64,000 bases of DNA from Emydura subglobosa (GCA_007922225.1 ML679959.1:23968118-24032117); one strand, 5' to 3'; numbered from the stretch's first letter, positions 48,201 to 60,300 are shown. Translations and numbers: made by a program. Notes: generated from the sequence alone by a model not told the origin.

Positions 48201-51200
48201 AAAAGTACACACACAGATTGAGGCTCTGATGGAAGCTTATAAATCTGCATAACTTTAGGTAGATGAGTACTCCCATTGTCTTCAATGGAACAACTCACCT
48301 GCTTTTAATTAAGAACATGTGTAAGTTGTTTGCAGTTTGTAAGCTTATTTGCAATCTAGGCTTAAAACATAAAACAGATTAGTTGCACTGAATGTTTATA
48401 AACAATAGGCTTGGTCCTATGAGGTACTGAGTGCCCTCAACTCCCTTTGATAGCCATGGGAGTTGAGTCCCTCACAGGATTTTGCTTAGTGATAACTAAT
48501 AAGATAAGATGTCACATACCTCTATGGTAACTCTTTGTACTTTATCCACCTTGAAATACTGTGTGTGGTTACTGTCCTGATTGTATCTCTCCAGGGCTCT
48601 CTCAGCTTTCCCTTTGTGCTGCTCAAAGTCTTCTAAGGCTATAGGTCTTCCAGGGCAGAGTTTACACTTGTATACCTGTGAAGGATCTGTGACAATAGCA
48701 TTTTTATTAACACTGTATTACGTTAATAGTGCGTTATGGATGGCACTGTGTACATCTTTAATATCAGCTCACAATGGGAAATTGAACAGCTGGGGATTTT
48801 TTTCTCACATAACCCACCCACCCTATCATCCCACACATGGGTTTATCTGTGCCATTTGTGGGGGAAAAGATCAATTAAAATATACTCATATATTTTTGTG
48901 TTCCACTTTAGCATCTTATCACCACAAATAAGTCCTCTCCACTGGGCTGTCTACCTTTTCAGCTGATTTCTAGGACCATGTTTTGCTTTTAATGATGCAG
49001 GATTTACATAATTCTATAATTAATTCTTAACATTAGTTTCACTCTATTTTACTTTATCCAAATATGAATTATGTACAGATTAGTTAATCTGTCATATTTA
49101 TCCTACATTAGGAGCACACCTGCTTGTGCATCAGTATTGGGAATGGTGAATTAAAAATATGTTGATTCATGGAACTGGTTATTGTACCTGGACTCACTGT
49201 GCAGTTATAGTTGTACAGTATTTCTTTCTTCAACTCTCTGTTTATGTACACGATAGTTTTACATTGCCCAAATACCTGGGAGGAAAAAAAATTATTGACT
49301 GTGTATAATATTCCAGAATAAGGCATATGATAGGATTTAGGAGGGCATGTGGCTCTTTCATTGATTTCATTGAAGTTATCAGATATAACTGAATGAAGAA
49401 TTTGGTCGTCTTTTTATATACAGTAAATACATGTAAGAATCACAAGACCCTTTATTCTGATTGCAACCGAAGTTTGTAGTTCAAATAAAATGGGACTCAT
49501 CTCCAAAAGCGTTTTCATTTAGAGTTTGCCCAACTGAAAAAGCTTTGCAAAACCAATGCTGAAAGCAAAATGCAGCCTTCTCAGCCCCTCTCTAACGTTG
49601 TGTGTAGGATGTTTCTAGCCAGCAGGAATACTTTCAATTCCAGAAGCACACAGAAGTTGCAAAGCTCATTAACAAAGAGTGGACATACTTCTCTTCCCTG
49701 GCATTAAAAAGGGCAGACACTATTCTGTACCACAGGGATCTTGATGCTTTCCTCTACCTACCGACTTCATCTCTATCTTGTCTTGATTAAGTGCAGCCAG
49801 CTGGCTTCTATCCCAGATTGCAACATTTGGATCTGATGTAAAGATGATGTATTGCTGCATGTCATCTGCATGCTGATGGCACCACAGATCAAGCCATAAC
49901 ATGGTGGCATCACAAAGACATTGAAAAGGAGGGGGTGACAAATATAACCCACCCACTTCTGCCTAACATACCAGGTATATGGTATATGGTATACATACCA
50001 GGTATATGGAAAAATGCACTTCCAGTGTTGCTCTAGGTACTTGGTACAACATTTCTGGATTATCAGTGCTGCTGAGCTGAACAAGTTACCAGCAGTGCGA
50101 TGTAAGAGTATAGACCCATTTTATCAAACTGGTTAACTGAAGCTGTATTTAGCTGACAAGGCCATGTAAGGCTTGAGGTTGTTTTCAGCTAACAAGTTGT
50201 AGGTCGAAACTCATTTAAATGGCTAACGAGCATACCTGATCCTCAAGGACGATGGCTAGTGTAAGCATCCGATGGCTCAGGAAGCCAGATGTCCTCTTAG
50301 TGATTCTAATTCCAATGAGAACAGCACATTTGCTTTTAGAATTTCTGTCTCATCTGCCACCTATCTGTAAGGATTTCCCCCCCCACCCCTTCTTTCTCCA
50401 CCCTACCCGTACCCCGAGTGTAGCCCTAGCATCCTTGATGTAAGTAGAGTGATTAAAGTGTCTCTGCATGTATGTAACGACCATTATCACTGTTCTCTCC
50501 GGATGGGACAGTGTCTGTATTTGTAAGTGAATAGATAAAGAATTTCAAACGTACTATGTAATCGATAAGAAAGCGTATAGAATTGACCACTGTAACACCA
50601 TGAAGTTGAAGCTGATTTATCAGACTTCCTGGTATCGTGAATAAACCTCTTTAGTATTGTCTGTGCTGCCAGATTCTTGGAGAAAGAATCCTTCATGCTT
50701 TACAGCCATATGACCTTTTCTCAGCCAATTAACTTGTGTTTGAAAATCCAAGGATGTAATAGATATTATTCTACTATATACAGACATTAATGCGTGGTTT
50801 CCTCAAAGATTTACACTCAAACATGATAAAATTGCCCACAAATTCACATGGAGGGATTATTGGTGTTGATGTGTGATTGACCTATAGCTCTGAAGAGATA
50901 CCATTACTTGCCATTACATTGTGCTGCGGGAGTTCACAGGACCCCCAGTGTCTCCTGGATAATACAGAGCACTGAGTTTCCAGCACATCAAGAGTCAAGT
51001 AAAGGACTGATGAATTCCCCTGGAAAAAAAGAGCAGAAAAAAAATTGCATGTGACAAATTTGTTGTGAAGGAGACAATCTAATTACTTTTTTTTTATATT
51101 TGGGTACCTCTCATCCTTCAGTAGGTCTTCCCAGAATCCTTGTCATGATCTTGTCTGGGCTGGCAAGGACCCAGGGTATAAGTGAGTGAGAATGGGGGTT

Positions 51201-53103
51201 ATTGCATTTTACTCCTTTTGGTCTTTAGCTCACAAACCATTGGCCCTCAAGCATAAGTATCGCCATTCTTTACTGTATCTGGCCCATGCTACAGATACAT
51301 CAGTTCCTGCTGTGGCCAGTAACCAGATTTCCCATGTGAGCAATATTTCCTACCCAGATTATCAAGGAAGGGATGCTACAAACGTCCACTCACGCCTCCA
51401 AAATCAAGAGCCTGGGCTCCTCAATGCATCTAATCGATACTGGCCTGGAAAAGTCTGGGAGCGAGATTGAAACCAGATTCCCTGTGTGGTAGCCTGACAA
51501 GTTACCAGTTATTACTGGTCCACTGAAACAATCTGAAGTGAATACTTAATGAAGAATTAAGAAGAACTGTTTATTATTGTGATGTCCACTCGTGCAGCTG
51601 ATGTTAAACTAACTCTTCTACTTCTATAACACCTTTCATCTCAAGGTGTTAATGTACTTTGTAAATACCAGTTTAGCTTCACTGAACAGCTATGTAGGGG
51701 GGTCACTAGCATATCTATTTTATAGATGGCAAACCTGAGGTTAGATGACTTCCCCGAGGTCACACGATCTGTGGTAGCATCAGGAATAGAACATAGATTT
51801 CTTAATTGCCAGTGCAGTGCATTAACCACAAGATTACCCTCCTTCTGAGATTTGGTTAGATTTTCAGGTTTATTTTTATAAATCCCAGTAATTTAAACAT
51901 GCCAGTTTAATCTGCTGGAAAAATGCAGATTGGAAGATAAAGCCAAAGAGAGGGAAGCAGGGGAGACAATCTGGACCAGAAATATCTTACTCTTCCACGT
52001 TGTGTTTATGACCTTGCACTGGATGAATGGGAAGAATTACTTGTTTATCTGGACAAATCAGTCCTTTCTATAATAACATTTTCAGCAGTCTGAACCCAAA
52101 AGAACTCTCCAAAACTGAAATAATTGAATAAAAAAGTCCGAGGAACTTGATAAAAGCAAGTGGGCTAAATGAATCCCTAGCCAATGTCCATTAATTTCCC
52201 CAGGAATGGATTTGGTCCATTATGTCTAGTGACTAAAGCAAGGGAATTAGGACTCAGTACTCCTAGGTTCCCTTCCTTACTCTGTCACTGATTTGCTACG
52301 CGACCTTAAGCCAGTCATTTAGAAAGAATGGCCTTGTCGTTAAGGCATGGGAATGGGAGCTAACTGATCTGGATTCTCTACCCAGCTTTGTCACTGATTT
52401 GCTGGGTGTTGTTTCGGCTCTTTGTTCTTCACTTCCCCCACCAGTCATCGTCTCCAAGATGGAAATAATAATATAATAGCTAGCCCACAGAGGTGCTTTG
52501 AGTCAATTAATTTAGTGTGCGTAAAGTGCTTAGAGATCCTCAGATGAAAGAAGCTCTAGGTATGTAAAATGTTCATATAATGCCTGAGACCTATCACCTG
52601 ATTGCAGCTTAAAATCAGGCACCATACAGAGCTATTAAGGGTGTAGCCCTAATCCCAAAATCCCACTGGAGTCTATGTGAATTGAGGGCACACAGCAGCA
52701 TGAAGTTCATACACAGCAAACCAGGCTATTTTTCAAATTAAAACAGAGCCAGATCCCTAGCTGGCATAAATCAGTGTAGATCCATTGATTTACATCAGCA
52801 TAGTGCCCATTAAAGACAATGGAGCTATGCCAGTTTATACCAGGAGCTGGCCCATTGTTTTTAAACTAGAGTAGTTCGTAAATCAACCTTTAAATTGATA
52901 CTTACTGCATGTTGTTCATGGGCATCAGCAACACGGAACAGAGTAAAAATGTAGCCATCTCTGCGGTGTTTATTGATCAAATCCAGGGCCAGCCCTGCAT
53001 CAGTTTCAACAGTGCCACAGTCTGCAGAAATTACAGATGTTTGGTTTTGCGCATTAGAACAGAGCAATAATGTGAGACAGAGTTCTGCAAATAGCAGCTT
53101 CAT
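44217..53103 (-). CDS. HRG: HRG, histidine-rich glycoprotein (exons 1-5 and 7; exon 6 not found; assembly gap)
   Basis: Secreted plasma protein with two cystatin-like domains and a His/Pro-rich C-terminus; the family binds heparin, Zn, plasminogen and thrombospondin. Exons: 52906-53103, 50918-51019, 49188-49275, 48520-48686, 45964-46077, and the 3' part of the last exon 44217-45280. Phases agree across exons 1-5 (223 codons). The last exon has 70-residue repeats (GPHHRYHHRHGFGPGHHNKH...), then RQVGSIHHVPVL, PAPAANFP and ESKSCPGKPKYD, which align with human RQIGSVYRLPPL, PEANFP and SESCPGK. Sequons NQT, NSS, NCT, NHT and NVS are seen. Ten Ns at 45281-45290 interrupt the repeat; exon 6 and the 5' part of exon 7 are presumed lost in that gap. 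Neighbours FETUB (3.5 kb upstream) and KNG1 match mammalian order. Confidence 0.93.
44670..45280 (-). repeat. 210-bp tandem repeat in HRG last exon
   Basis: Unit boundaries recur at 44860, 45070 and 45280, a 210-bp period that keeps frame. Copies 44861-45070 and 45071-45280 differ at only a few positions; 44670-44860 is a diverged, truncated copy. The array is cut by the N run. Confidence 0.95.
45281..45290. other. Assembly gap (10 N)
   Basis: The run of Ns sits exactly at a 210-bp repeat boundary. The sequence beyond it (45291 onward) is non-coding, so the gap probably hides more repeat copies, the exon 7 start, intron 6 and exon 6. Confidence 0.95.
45964..46077 (-). CDS. HRG: HRG exon 5: second cystatin middle
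   Basis: 114 nt encoding IAPRTGYRVEFTIKESCCAK and STPHANVSECEFLPNRYA. Donor GTAAGT, acceptor CCAG. Same length as FETUB exon 5. Confidence 0.92.
46516..46616. mobile_element. Mini foldback element (CCAGATTCT family) in HRG intron 4
   Basis: ACCAGATTCTGTCACC at the left mirrors GAAGAATCTGGCCC at the right, with TAAGATAC repeated inside. Confidence 0.45.
47272..47668. mobile_element. hAT (Charlie-like) element with 8-bp target duplication
   Basis: Ends are CAATGGCTCTCAATCTTTCC and GGTTGAGAACCACTG. Flanks ACTTAGGT (47264-47271) and ACTTAGAC (47669-47676) are an 8-bp duplication with two late changes. The interior is shared with 5496-5930. In HRG intron 4. Confidence 0.8.
48520..48686 (-). CDS. 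HRG: HRG exon 4: second cystatin start
   Basis: 167 nt encoding (D)PSQVYKCKLCPGRPIALED, then KAERALERYNQDSNHTQYFK and VDKVQRVTIE. Human shows ANKALEKYKEENDDFASFRV here. Same length as FETUB exon 4. Confidence 0.92.
49188..49275 (-). CDS. HRG: HRG exon 3: first cystatin end
   Basis: 88 nt encoding VFGQCKTIVYINRELKKEIL and YNYNCTVSP plus one base. Same length as FETUB exon 3. Confidence 0.92.
50918..51019 (-). CDS. HRG: HRG exon 2: first cystatin middle
   Basis: 102 nt encoding GNSSVLYLTLDVLETQCSVL and SRRHWGSCELPQHN. Acceptor CCAG after a T-rich tract, donor GTAATG. Confidence 0.92.
51600..51845 (-). mobile_element. MIR-like SINE, minus orientation, HRG intron 1
   Basis: Reversed MIR landmarks: TAACACCTTTCATCTCAAGG, TATTTTATAGATGGCAAACC and the tRNA-related TTAACCACAAGATTACCC end. 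Confidence 0.6.
52215..52575 (+). mobile_element. Two MIR-like SINE heads in tandem with one tail, HRG intron 1
   Basis: Two tRNA-like heads (CTAGTGACTAAAGCAAGGGA at 52225 and TTGTCGTTAAGGCATGGGA at 52335) each run into TTTGTCACTGATTTGCT-type cores. Only the second continues into AGATGGAAATAATAATA and the TAAAGTGCTTAGAGATCC tail. Confidence 0.6.
52748..52853. mobile_element. Mini foldback element, HRG intron 1
   Basis: GCCAGATCCCTAGCTGGCAT at the left mirrors CAGGAGCTGGCCC at the right, with an internal AGACAATGGAGCTATGCC block as in the copy at 62998. Confidence 0.5.
52906..53103 (-). CDS. HRG: HRG exon 1: signal peptide and first cystatin start
   Basis: 198 nt. MKLLFAELCLTLLLCSNAQN leader, then ADCGTVETDAGLALDLINKH and RRDGYIFTLFRVADAHEQHA. 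Human HRG reads ALDLINKRRRDGYLFQLLRI here. Donor GTAAGT. Confidence 0.95.
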
Positions 53104-53164
53104 TTTGTTTAAAACATGAGATTACTTTCTCCTTTCTGTGCTTTGCTAAAGCCAGTAATTTGTG

Positions 53165-53171
53165 TTTATAT
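53165..53171 (-). promoter_or_regulatory. HRG: Possible TATA box of HRG
   Basis: The minus strand reads GATATAAACAC about 65 nt upstream of the ATG, giving a start near 53135-53140 and a 5'UTR of about 35 nt. A second TATAAA-like run lies further upstream near 53221. Confidence 0.4.
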
Positions 53172-53620
53172 CAGAATTGCCTGTGAAAGCCTGTATAGGT
53201 CTGCCAAAAGGATGTGTTTATATAAATTTATAGCTACTGTGTAACTAACGGCTAATACCTTGACCCTGGATTAATATCTGCAAATAGAAAGTAAATGATT
53301 GAATGATGCTTGAGCAAATATTGAGGAAAGCAGGATAAACTTTTTGGGCACAGGTCCCATTTGTAAATGTTTATGACCTGTTGCAACCCAGTAAATAATG
53401 GATGGAAGTCCTTCGGTGGTTTTGGTTGGATTCTGCCACGCACCCCTTTGAAACATTCTGGCGACCCAGTTTTGGGTCCCGACCCACGGTTGAGAAACTC
53501 TGTGCTAAACGGTATTGTTGAAATGTTTAGTGTTGCACAGGGTAGAATTGTCAGTGTGTGGCTGCAGACAGAACAAAAGCAAAATCTTAAAGTACAGCTG
53601 CCAAAGGGACTATTTTATCT

Positions 53621-53677
53621 GGCTCTTATGGCGTCGTGGCTCTTATGGTGTCGTGGCGTGGCTCTTATGGGGTCGTG
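53621..53677. repeat. Short minisatellite, three units
   Basis: GGCTCTTATGGCGTCGT recurs three times with small changes and a 5-bp insert (GGCGT) before the third. Confidence 0.7.
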
Positions 53678-56652
53678 TGATGCAGTGCCATTAATATTGA
53701 GGAGCTCTCACAAGGACTGACGTTTGACTGGCTCTTAGTAGCCTTGATCCTGGTTAGCAGGTGACATTAGGGCAAGAGAGGAACTGGGCCAGATAGATAA
53801 GGATAATGGCTTTTTTCCTCTGGGTAACCACTTATTTCACTTCCAGCCCAGATTTGTGGTAGGTGCCTCCAAGTGATTATAACATCAGGACTGCATATAG
53901 ATAGCATATGTGAAAGGAGCTTGTGGTTCACTCCACTTCTTAGATGATAGTTCATAACATCACAGGTGGTATCAAAGTGCTTGAGAGAACTGGCAGTTTT
54001 GCACACCTTTAATAACATTTGGGCAAATGTGGATGGACATTATTTTAGTCACCTATTTGCAAATTTCCATTGAAAATTAGATGGATGGCCTTTTATGCCT
54101 GGGCAAATTTAAAAGGAAAAAAGGTGACTAATAATTATTGAAATTGCCATAGTATATTTGTCTGTATAATACTGAGATAATGGGTATTATACAAAACCTT
54201 AAAATAGATAGGTAGATGGATAGATCTAACAAAGAGATAATTCTGGTTGCAGAGAAAAGCTTGAAAATATGAAGTGAGTGTAACCTGAAGGCTCAGAACT
54301 GAGAAGGTAAATGAAAAGAACTCCAAATTTACTTTTTTTAACAGTCACATGATTTTTAAGCCAGTCTCAGGATTTTGCGGGGCCTGACTCATGATTTTTG
54401 AATACTTAGGGTTGGCAATATAGAGAGTGTAAGGGGGGTAGCTGAAAAACCTAAAGAAATAACTGGCTTTTCCAATATAGCTCCTTCCTGAAGATGTCCA
54501 GCAGGCTCAGACTGTCACTGCCAATTTCATCCTGTGTTCATGCAGGCTGTTTATTTAGCAACAAAACCTTGAAAATGTTAGCTGACAATGCCAAATGCAC
54601 TGGAGTTCATCAGCCGCTGGCTGTCTGTTCCTGAGTGAGACACATTGTCCATGTGATATTTGCATGTCCCCCCACCACAGAATAAACAATTCAGGTCAGA
54701 CTGTGACTGGATGTTGTGCAAGTGGGGCCTCCTCCACTCTGCCCCACATAGAAGGACCAGATACAATTGCAGTCTCTGGTGCACTCTTTTGAGTGCAGGA
54801 ACTGCCCCCCACAAGTACCTCCTAGGGCACAGGCCACACCAAAAGGGGCAGGGAAGGAGTGGGGCCATGACCCTAAGATGCTACACTGACCACCAGAGCT
54901 AGTCAAACTTGATATCCCTAAGATATCCCCCTGGGATAGTGCATTCTCCCCATCCCTTATCCCCCATGCATGGACTTGTGCCTTTAAATGGCCCATTGTG
55001 GCCTCTCTCATCTGTACATTCTGTGTTTGAGCTGAATGTTTTCTTTGACTGGTCAGGTCTTTTAAGATCAAGCAATCAGGTCAAAACCTATTTCATCCTT
55101 AGTGCAAGAAATAGGCCTCTTAATATAATTCCTTTGATAATTAAACTTACATTAAGAATAGAAATGGGCCTAATCTGGATTTGAAATATCAAAATTTCAA
55201 ACATACAGGAGGATTTAGATCCAGTTTTTATTTGGTCCATTAAAGATCAGTTGCAAATTTTAGACTCTTGGATCCAAATGTCCACTAAGTTTGATTCGGT
55301 GGTTTTGGTTTGGGGCCATGTCTCATGAGGAAACTTCAAATTAAAAACATCTAAAAATATCAGACACAGTGTGAAATGTAGTAGAATGCCTCATTGCCTT
55401 GACCATTTCAAACTAGACTGATCAAAACACTTCCCCAGAAGTCTTTTCTCTTAGTTCATCTCTAGATGTCAGGGGAAAGCTCATTCAGATCCTGCTTCCA
55501 TCTATAAAAACATCTTCTTCCCCATTTACAGACTACTGCAGTCAGTATGCACACAGAGTTCTGCCACTAGTGCTGCCTGAGTGCTAAGCAGCTAGCATGC
55601 CCAGGTTTCACATTCTCAAACATCTGTGAGCAGCTACGTTGAGACTAGCCAGGGTCCCGTCCAACTTGGACTCCTGCTAGCATCCACTAACAGATGTTAG
55701 GTGCAAGGTGGCAATTGATGTTGCTACTTAAAATGCTCTTCCCTGAGGCTTTCAGACTATGTCTGTTGTTACCTGTCAGCTCTGTGTTCTTGGGGAACCA
55801 GGGTGCAAAACCCCTACTCTCTCTGGCTCACCTGAATCCCCCGCCCAGCCTCTGCTTGAACCAGAAACCAAAAGCAATGAAAAGGCAGTGGGAGACACAC
55901 CTAAATCCTTCCAAACAAGGGTGATAGGATTAAGGCAACTCCCCTAGCCTCATCTACATCAAAGATGTAAAAAGGAGGCATCTTGATTAGCACATCGAAT
56001 GGAGAAGAGAAGGCTCATCTACATGGAAGATGGAACAAGAATTAGCACACTGAATGGAGAACCAAGCTCCAAAGGAGGAACTGCACTGAACTCTGGGATT
56101 GGCAAAGCAGGGACACATGGCATGATGGGAGATCTCTACTCCTGATGTTAATGAACCCACACCTGCACACACCCAGCTCTGCAGTTATCAGACCATTCTA
56201 GTTATTGATATCCAAAACACTGAATCTGCCTGATTGCATTGTGAGCTCCCTCAAGGAACACTGCCCATAGCCAAGAATGATCAGCTCCTATTGTCCAGCA
56301 TAAAGAAAACCACTCTGGTATACTCCCTTGAGTCATTGTTTACCCATAAACAAACCTAGTGTTCTCCCTTGAACCATTGTTTCTTCCCTACAAAAACCCT
56401 AATAAATGAGCATACCCCAAGGTGACGGGCAAATCTGGTAACACTCTCCAGTGTTTTGCCTTCTTCAGTCAACTGTGCCTTGGTCACTGCTCTACAATTG
56501 CCCTTCACTAATGCTCCACCCTGTAGGGAAAAGCCAGAGTTTGGCTCAAAATTCTCTTGCTGGAAGATGCCTAATAAAATTCCTTATCATAACCAGTCCC
56601 TGAGATCACTTTAAGCTGACACAACACCAGAGACCATAACTCTAAAGAATAT

Positions 56653-56662
56653 TTTATTTATT
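56653..56662 (-). terminator. FETUB: FETUB polyadenylation signals (two overlapping AATAAA)
   Basis: The minus strand reads CAATAAATAAAATA about 55 nt after the stop; another AATAAA lies at 56697-56702. Confidence 0.6.
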
Positions 56663-56714
56663 GAAAGTTCTTACACACCGATGAGAAACATGAACTTTAT
56701 TTAGTCACAGCTTG

Positions 56715-57371
56715 TCACGGCGATACTTCTATTGGTGATATTTTGATAAGCTTTCTGGGAAGCAAAGGGAGGATGATGGAATTAACAAACTTGGGCTCTC
56801 CTGGGCACGTATCTGATTGCGAAGGCCCTTCAGGGAAAGGGAGAATGGCAGGGCCAGTAGCTGGCTTTCTCAAACCTGGCTTTCCTTCTGGCCTGTCTGT
56901 CGGATGCTTTTTCACATCAGCGACACCATCAGTGTCTGGAAGGGCAGGCCCTAGCGTTGCCTTTTCCGGGGGAACGGGCTTTCCATCTATATGCTCAGTC
57001 TGACTTAAGGTGTGGAGGGACACATGCTGCTCTGTAACAGGGAGAACTTTAACCCAACCCACTGTTTTTTCAAGATGTGGGGAGATGTGACTGGCTTCAG
57101 AAGGGGAAGGCTGCTGATGCTCATGTTCGTGGTCCTGCTGATGCTCATGTTCGTGGTCCTGCTGATGCTCATGCTTGTGGTGGTGCTGATGCTCATGTTC
57201 GTGGTCCTGCTGATGCTCATGCTTGTGGTGGTGCTTGTGGGGATGCTTGTGGTGGTGCTGGTTCCCCTTCCTTCTAGGGTGATGAGGGTGTTCATGGCTT
57301 TCATCGTCATCTTGATCAGGTTTTTCAGATTTACGGCCAGGATGCCGCTTCTGGTCTCCAGTGGCAGGCGC
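56715..57371 (-). CDS. FETUB: FETUB exon 7: His-rich tract and C-terminus
   Basis: 657 nt with TGA at 56715-56717. After the acceptor TTTAG it reads APATGDQKRHPGRKSEKPDQ, an acidic DDDESHEH, then about 50 residues of HHHK, HEHQQ and DHEHEHQ units (57113-57258) with some 24 His. EKTVGWVKVLP, VADVKKHPTDRPEGKPG and ILPFPEGPSQSDTCPGEPKF follow. The overlapping frame with many Ser-Ile-Ser-Thr repeats is an alternative reading of the same repeat and lacks domain support. Confidence 0.92.
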   Translation of the reverse strand, partial: APATGDQKRHPGRKSEKPDQDDDESHEHPHHPRRKGNQHHHKHPHKHHHKHEHQQDHEHEHQHHHKHEHQQDHEHEHQQDHEHEHQQPSPSEASHISPHLEKTVGWVKVLPVTEQHVSLHTLSQTEHIDGKPVPPEKATLGPALPDTDGVADVKKHPTDRPEGKPGLRKPATGPAILPFPEGPSQSDTCPGEPKFVNSIILPLLPRKLIKISPIEVSP

Positions 57372-60300
57372 CTAAATTGGCAAACGACAAACACACACAT
57401 GTACTGAAGGTATTTAAAAACCTTTCTCTGATATAAAGAAAGACTCAGACTTAGTCTCTACTCAGAATCAGTCCAAATTCCAGCAGCTGCACCAGTGCAA
57501 AATCCTATGGTAGACAAGCAAAGCAGCTGCAACACACGGGGGGAGATTACCCGTGCTTGGAATCAGGGTCATTCAGCTATTTCTTAATTTCTCTCTTCCT
57601 GTAGTTTTATTATGCTGGTCGCTTTAATTCTGTAACTGTATTATTTTCAATTACTTTGTAAAATGTTTGATACAATTTGTTTTAATGACTATGGGGTATG
57701 TCTATACTGTGGTCTGACGTGTGACTGCAGCAGGACGACACATAGCTAAGCTCTCTTTGATTTAGCTAGCTTGAATAACAATAGCAGTGAAACCCTGACT
57801 ACATGGGCTGTATAAGCCTGCCCAGGATCCTGGCAGTCGCTTGCCAGAAATTGTATTGTACTGTCTTTTTTCCAGTGATCTTATCACAAGTGAGTTTCTT
57901 TCTGATTTGGCCTATACATTTCCATTATGCATGCAGTCTGTTTCTTTGTGGATAACAACACCACAGAATGATCAGCCTTTATTAATTCCACTTTTAATTT
58001 ATAAAGGACCATTTTGAAAAATGTTAATCAGATGAAGAAATACCTGTGGATCATAGATTTGGCAGGATATGCTGACAAACTGCTGATGATCAATTTGGCT
58101 TTTCGTTACAGAACCTTTGCAGAAACCAGTATGCTGGAAAAATAAATGGCTAATTAGGACAAGTGAGCATCAAGCCACATTGCGTCACTAATATTTAGAT
58201 CCTATGATTGTAAAATAGGAGATTCTGAAAGTCCAAACAGATTTAGCTCCACAAATACATCTGCATATATGTATAGCTAGTACAAACTTTTGATTTTGGG
58301 GCTGGCAAAGTTACCTAGGAGGACAGATTTCCCAGATGAATATTTTATTTCTGAGTAGGGTTAGCTGACATGATGGTAAAAATGCTGGCAGCCCCATGTG
58401 CCCCATTTATGCTAACTCTCTTGTTAATACCAGTGTGGCACTGCTTTGGTGATGGCGGACACTTTTAGAAAATGCCACTAGAGGCAAGGTCTATAAAAGA
58501 ATATTAGATAACGGTTCTCAGAGAAAAAAAATTCTCTTCACACGGATCAAGAAAACCATGCTAGAATACTGAGAGTAACAACTGTGGGCTTGTCTACATG
58601 GTACCACAGTCCCCACTACAGGAGTGTGAATTGTAGAGAGTTCTATCAGGTTGCTGTCTAACTTCCCCATGTGGACCCTGCTGGTGTGAACTAAAAGGTA
58701 TCTAGTACATGTGCATGTAGTCCTGTTTGGAATGGGACCACATCAGTGCAAACTAGGTATCTTTGGGTTCATGCCAGTAGGATCTACATTGGGCAATGAG
58801 AATGCAACACTTTTTTCACAGCCCTGTAGTATGAATTGCAGCCATGCAGACAAGCCCTAGATTGACATATGCTGTTAGATAGTACAGTTCTAATCTCAGC
58901 GCAGACAGAGGTTGAGAGAACAGAATCCATTAGTTTATATGCTAATTTAACCTTTCAACTGGTCTTGTCTTGAAGTTCCTTCCTCTAATTCCTAAAGGTT
59001 TTCTTTATTTGACTTCTTGAGCACAATGTGCATATATTGTGTATGCATTCTTTATAATTTGTTATTTGTGACTGCTTATACAGAAGAAGCCCGTGAGAAC
59101 TAATAACTTTTGCAAAGCACTAGCTACTCTGCTTATTCTATACTGTATTTTTCTATGCCATCCGTGTTCATACACTTCTGGACAGTTATCCAGAACTTTG
59201 TCTGGGATACTTTCTCTATCTTGTCTTAGATGGTAAACTCTTTGGGGCAGGAACTGTTTTAGTTCTGTGTTTGTCCAGCCCCTAGCATGATGGGAGTCTA
59301 ATCCAGGACCGGGGCTCTGAGGTACTACAGTAATACAAATAATAAATAATAATCATATATAAATATATATATATATAGGGCTTGATCCAAAGTCCAGAGA
59401 AGTCAATGAAAAGACTCCCATTGACTTCAGTGGACTTTGGATCATGTTCATAAAGAAAAAAACAAAAAACAAAACAGAAGGGGATATGCAAAATGCTTAA
59501 TGCAAAATCATAATATCCACAATATGTATTTTTACAAACAGAATTACTTACTGCCAATTCAGGTGAGAGGGACTTGCACTTGGAGACATCAGCAATGGAT
59601 TCATTTTTGGAACAGGTTGTCTCCTGAATTGTAAACTCTACGAAGTGTGAAGGACCAACGACCCACTGTCAACGTTTTGTATGTAAGGAGAGAGAGAGAG
59701 CATTTAGTGTTATTGTTAGCCTTTGCAAATGTGCCAGCAAGAGAAAAACAAACTCATAATCCCAATCCTGCACCCTTTGCATTGAATGCAAAACTCCCAT
59801 GAACAACAGAGGGAGCAACGTTAGACTTCTGAGTTTGTTAGCTGTATTGCAGGAGATACATTTTCTATGTTCTTTGAATGCTGCCCTACAACCTGATCCT
59901 TACCTTTGATACAGAATTCCCACTGAAGTATCCCTCTAGCTCATGCATCAGTCAAAGCTGAAACCAGATTTAAATGCTTTTTTCTTTCATAGAATATTAG
60001 GGTTGGAAGGGACCTCAGGAGGTCATCTAGTCCAACCTCCACCCTCCCAGTATTCTTTGAAATATTATTAATAATTGTTATTTCCCCAGAGCTTTTCATC
60101 CAAAGATCCTCACTGTGGCTCAACAAACTTTTTATCTATAGGAATCACTTGACCCAGTCCTGAAATGCAGCCACTTCTGGGTTGGAATGTGGAAAAATGT
60201 AAACAGCACCAAGTAACATTACACAACCATTACAGAGACTATCCAGTTTAAATTAATTTTAGGAAGGCAAGATATAATTGTGAGGCCCAAATGGAATTTA

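Larger units (their letters stand above)
53104..56640. other. HRG-FETUB spacer, no gene
   Basis: Contains a probable hAT half-element (about 53350-53515, ending GGTTGAGAAACTCTG) and a short minisatellite (53621-53677). The rest, up to FETUB, shows no coding or repeat structure I can name. Confidence 0.45.

Noticed and set aside
57005..57400. 131-codon minus frame with Ser-Ile-Ser-Thr repeats, and plus-strand Val/Leu-rich frames
   Set aside because: They are other readings of the 24-bp FETUB repeat. The chosen frame joins exon 6 in phase and runs into the CPG-x-P block.
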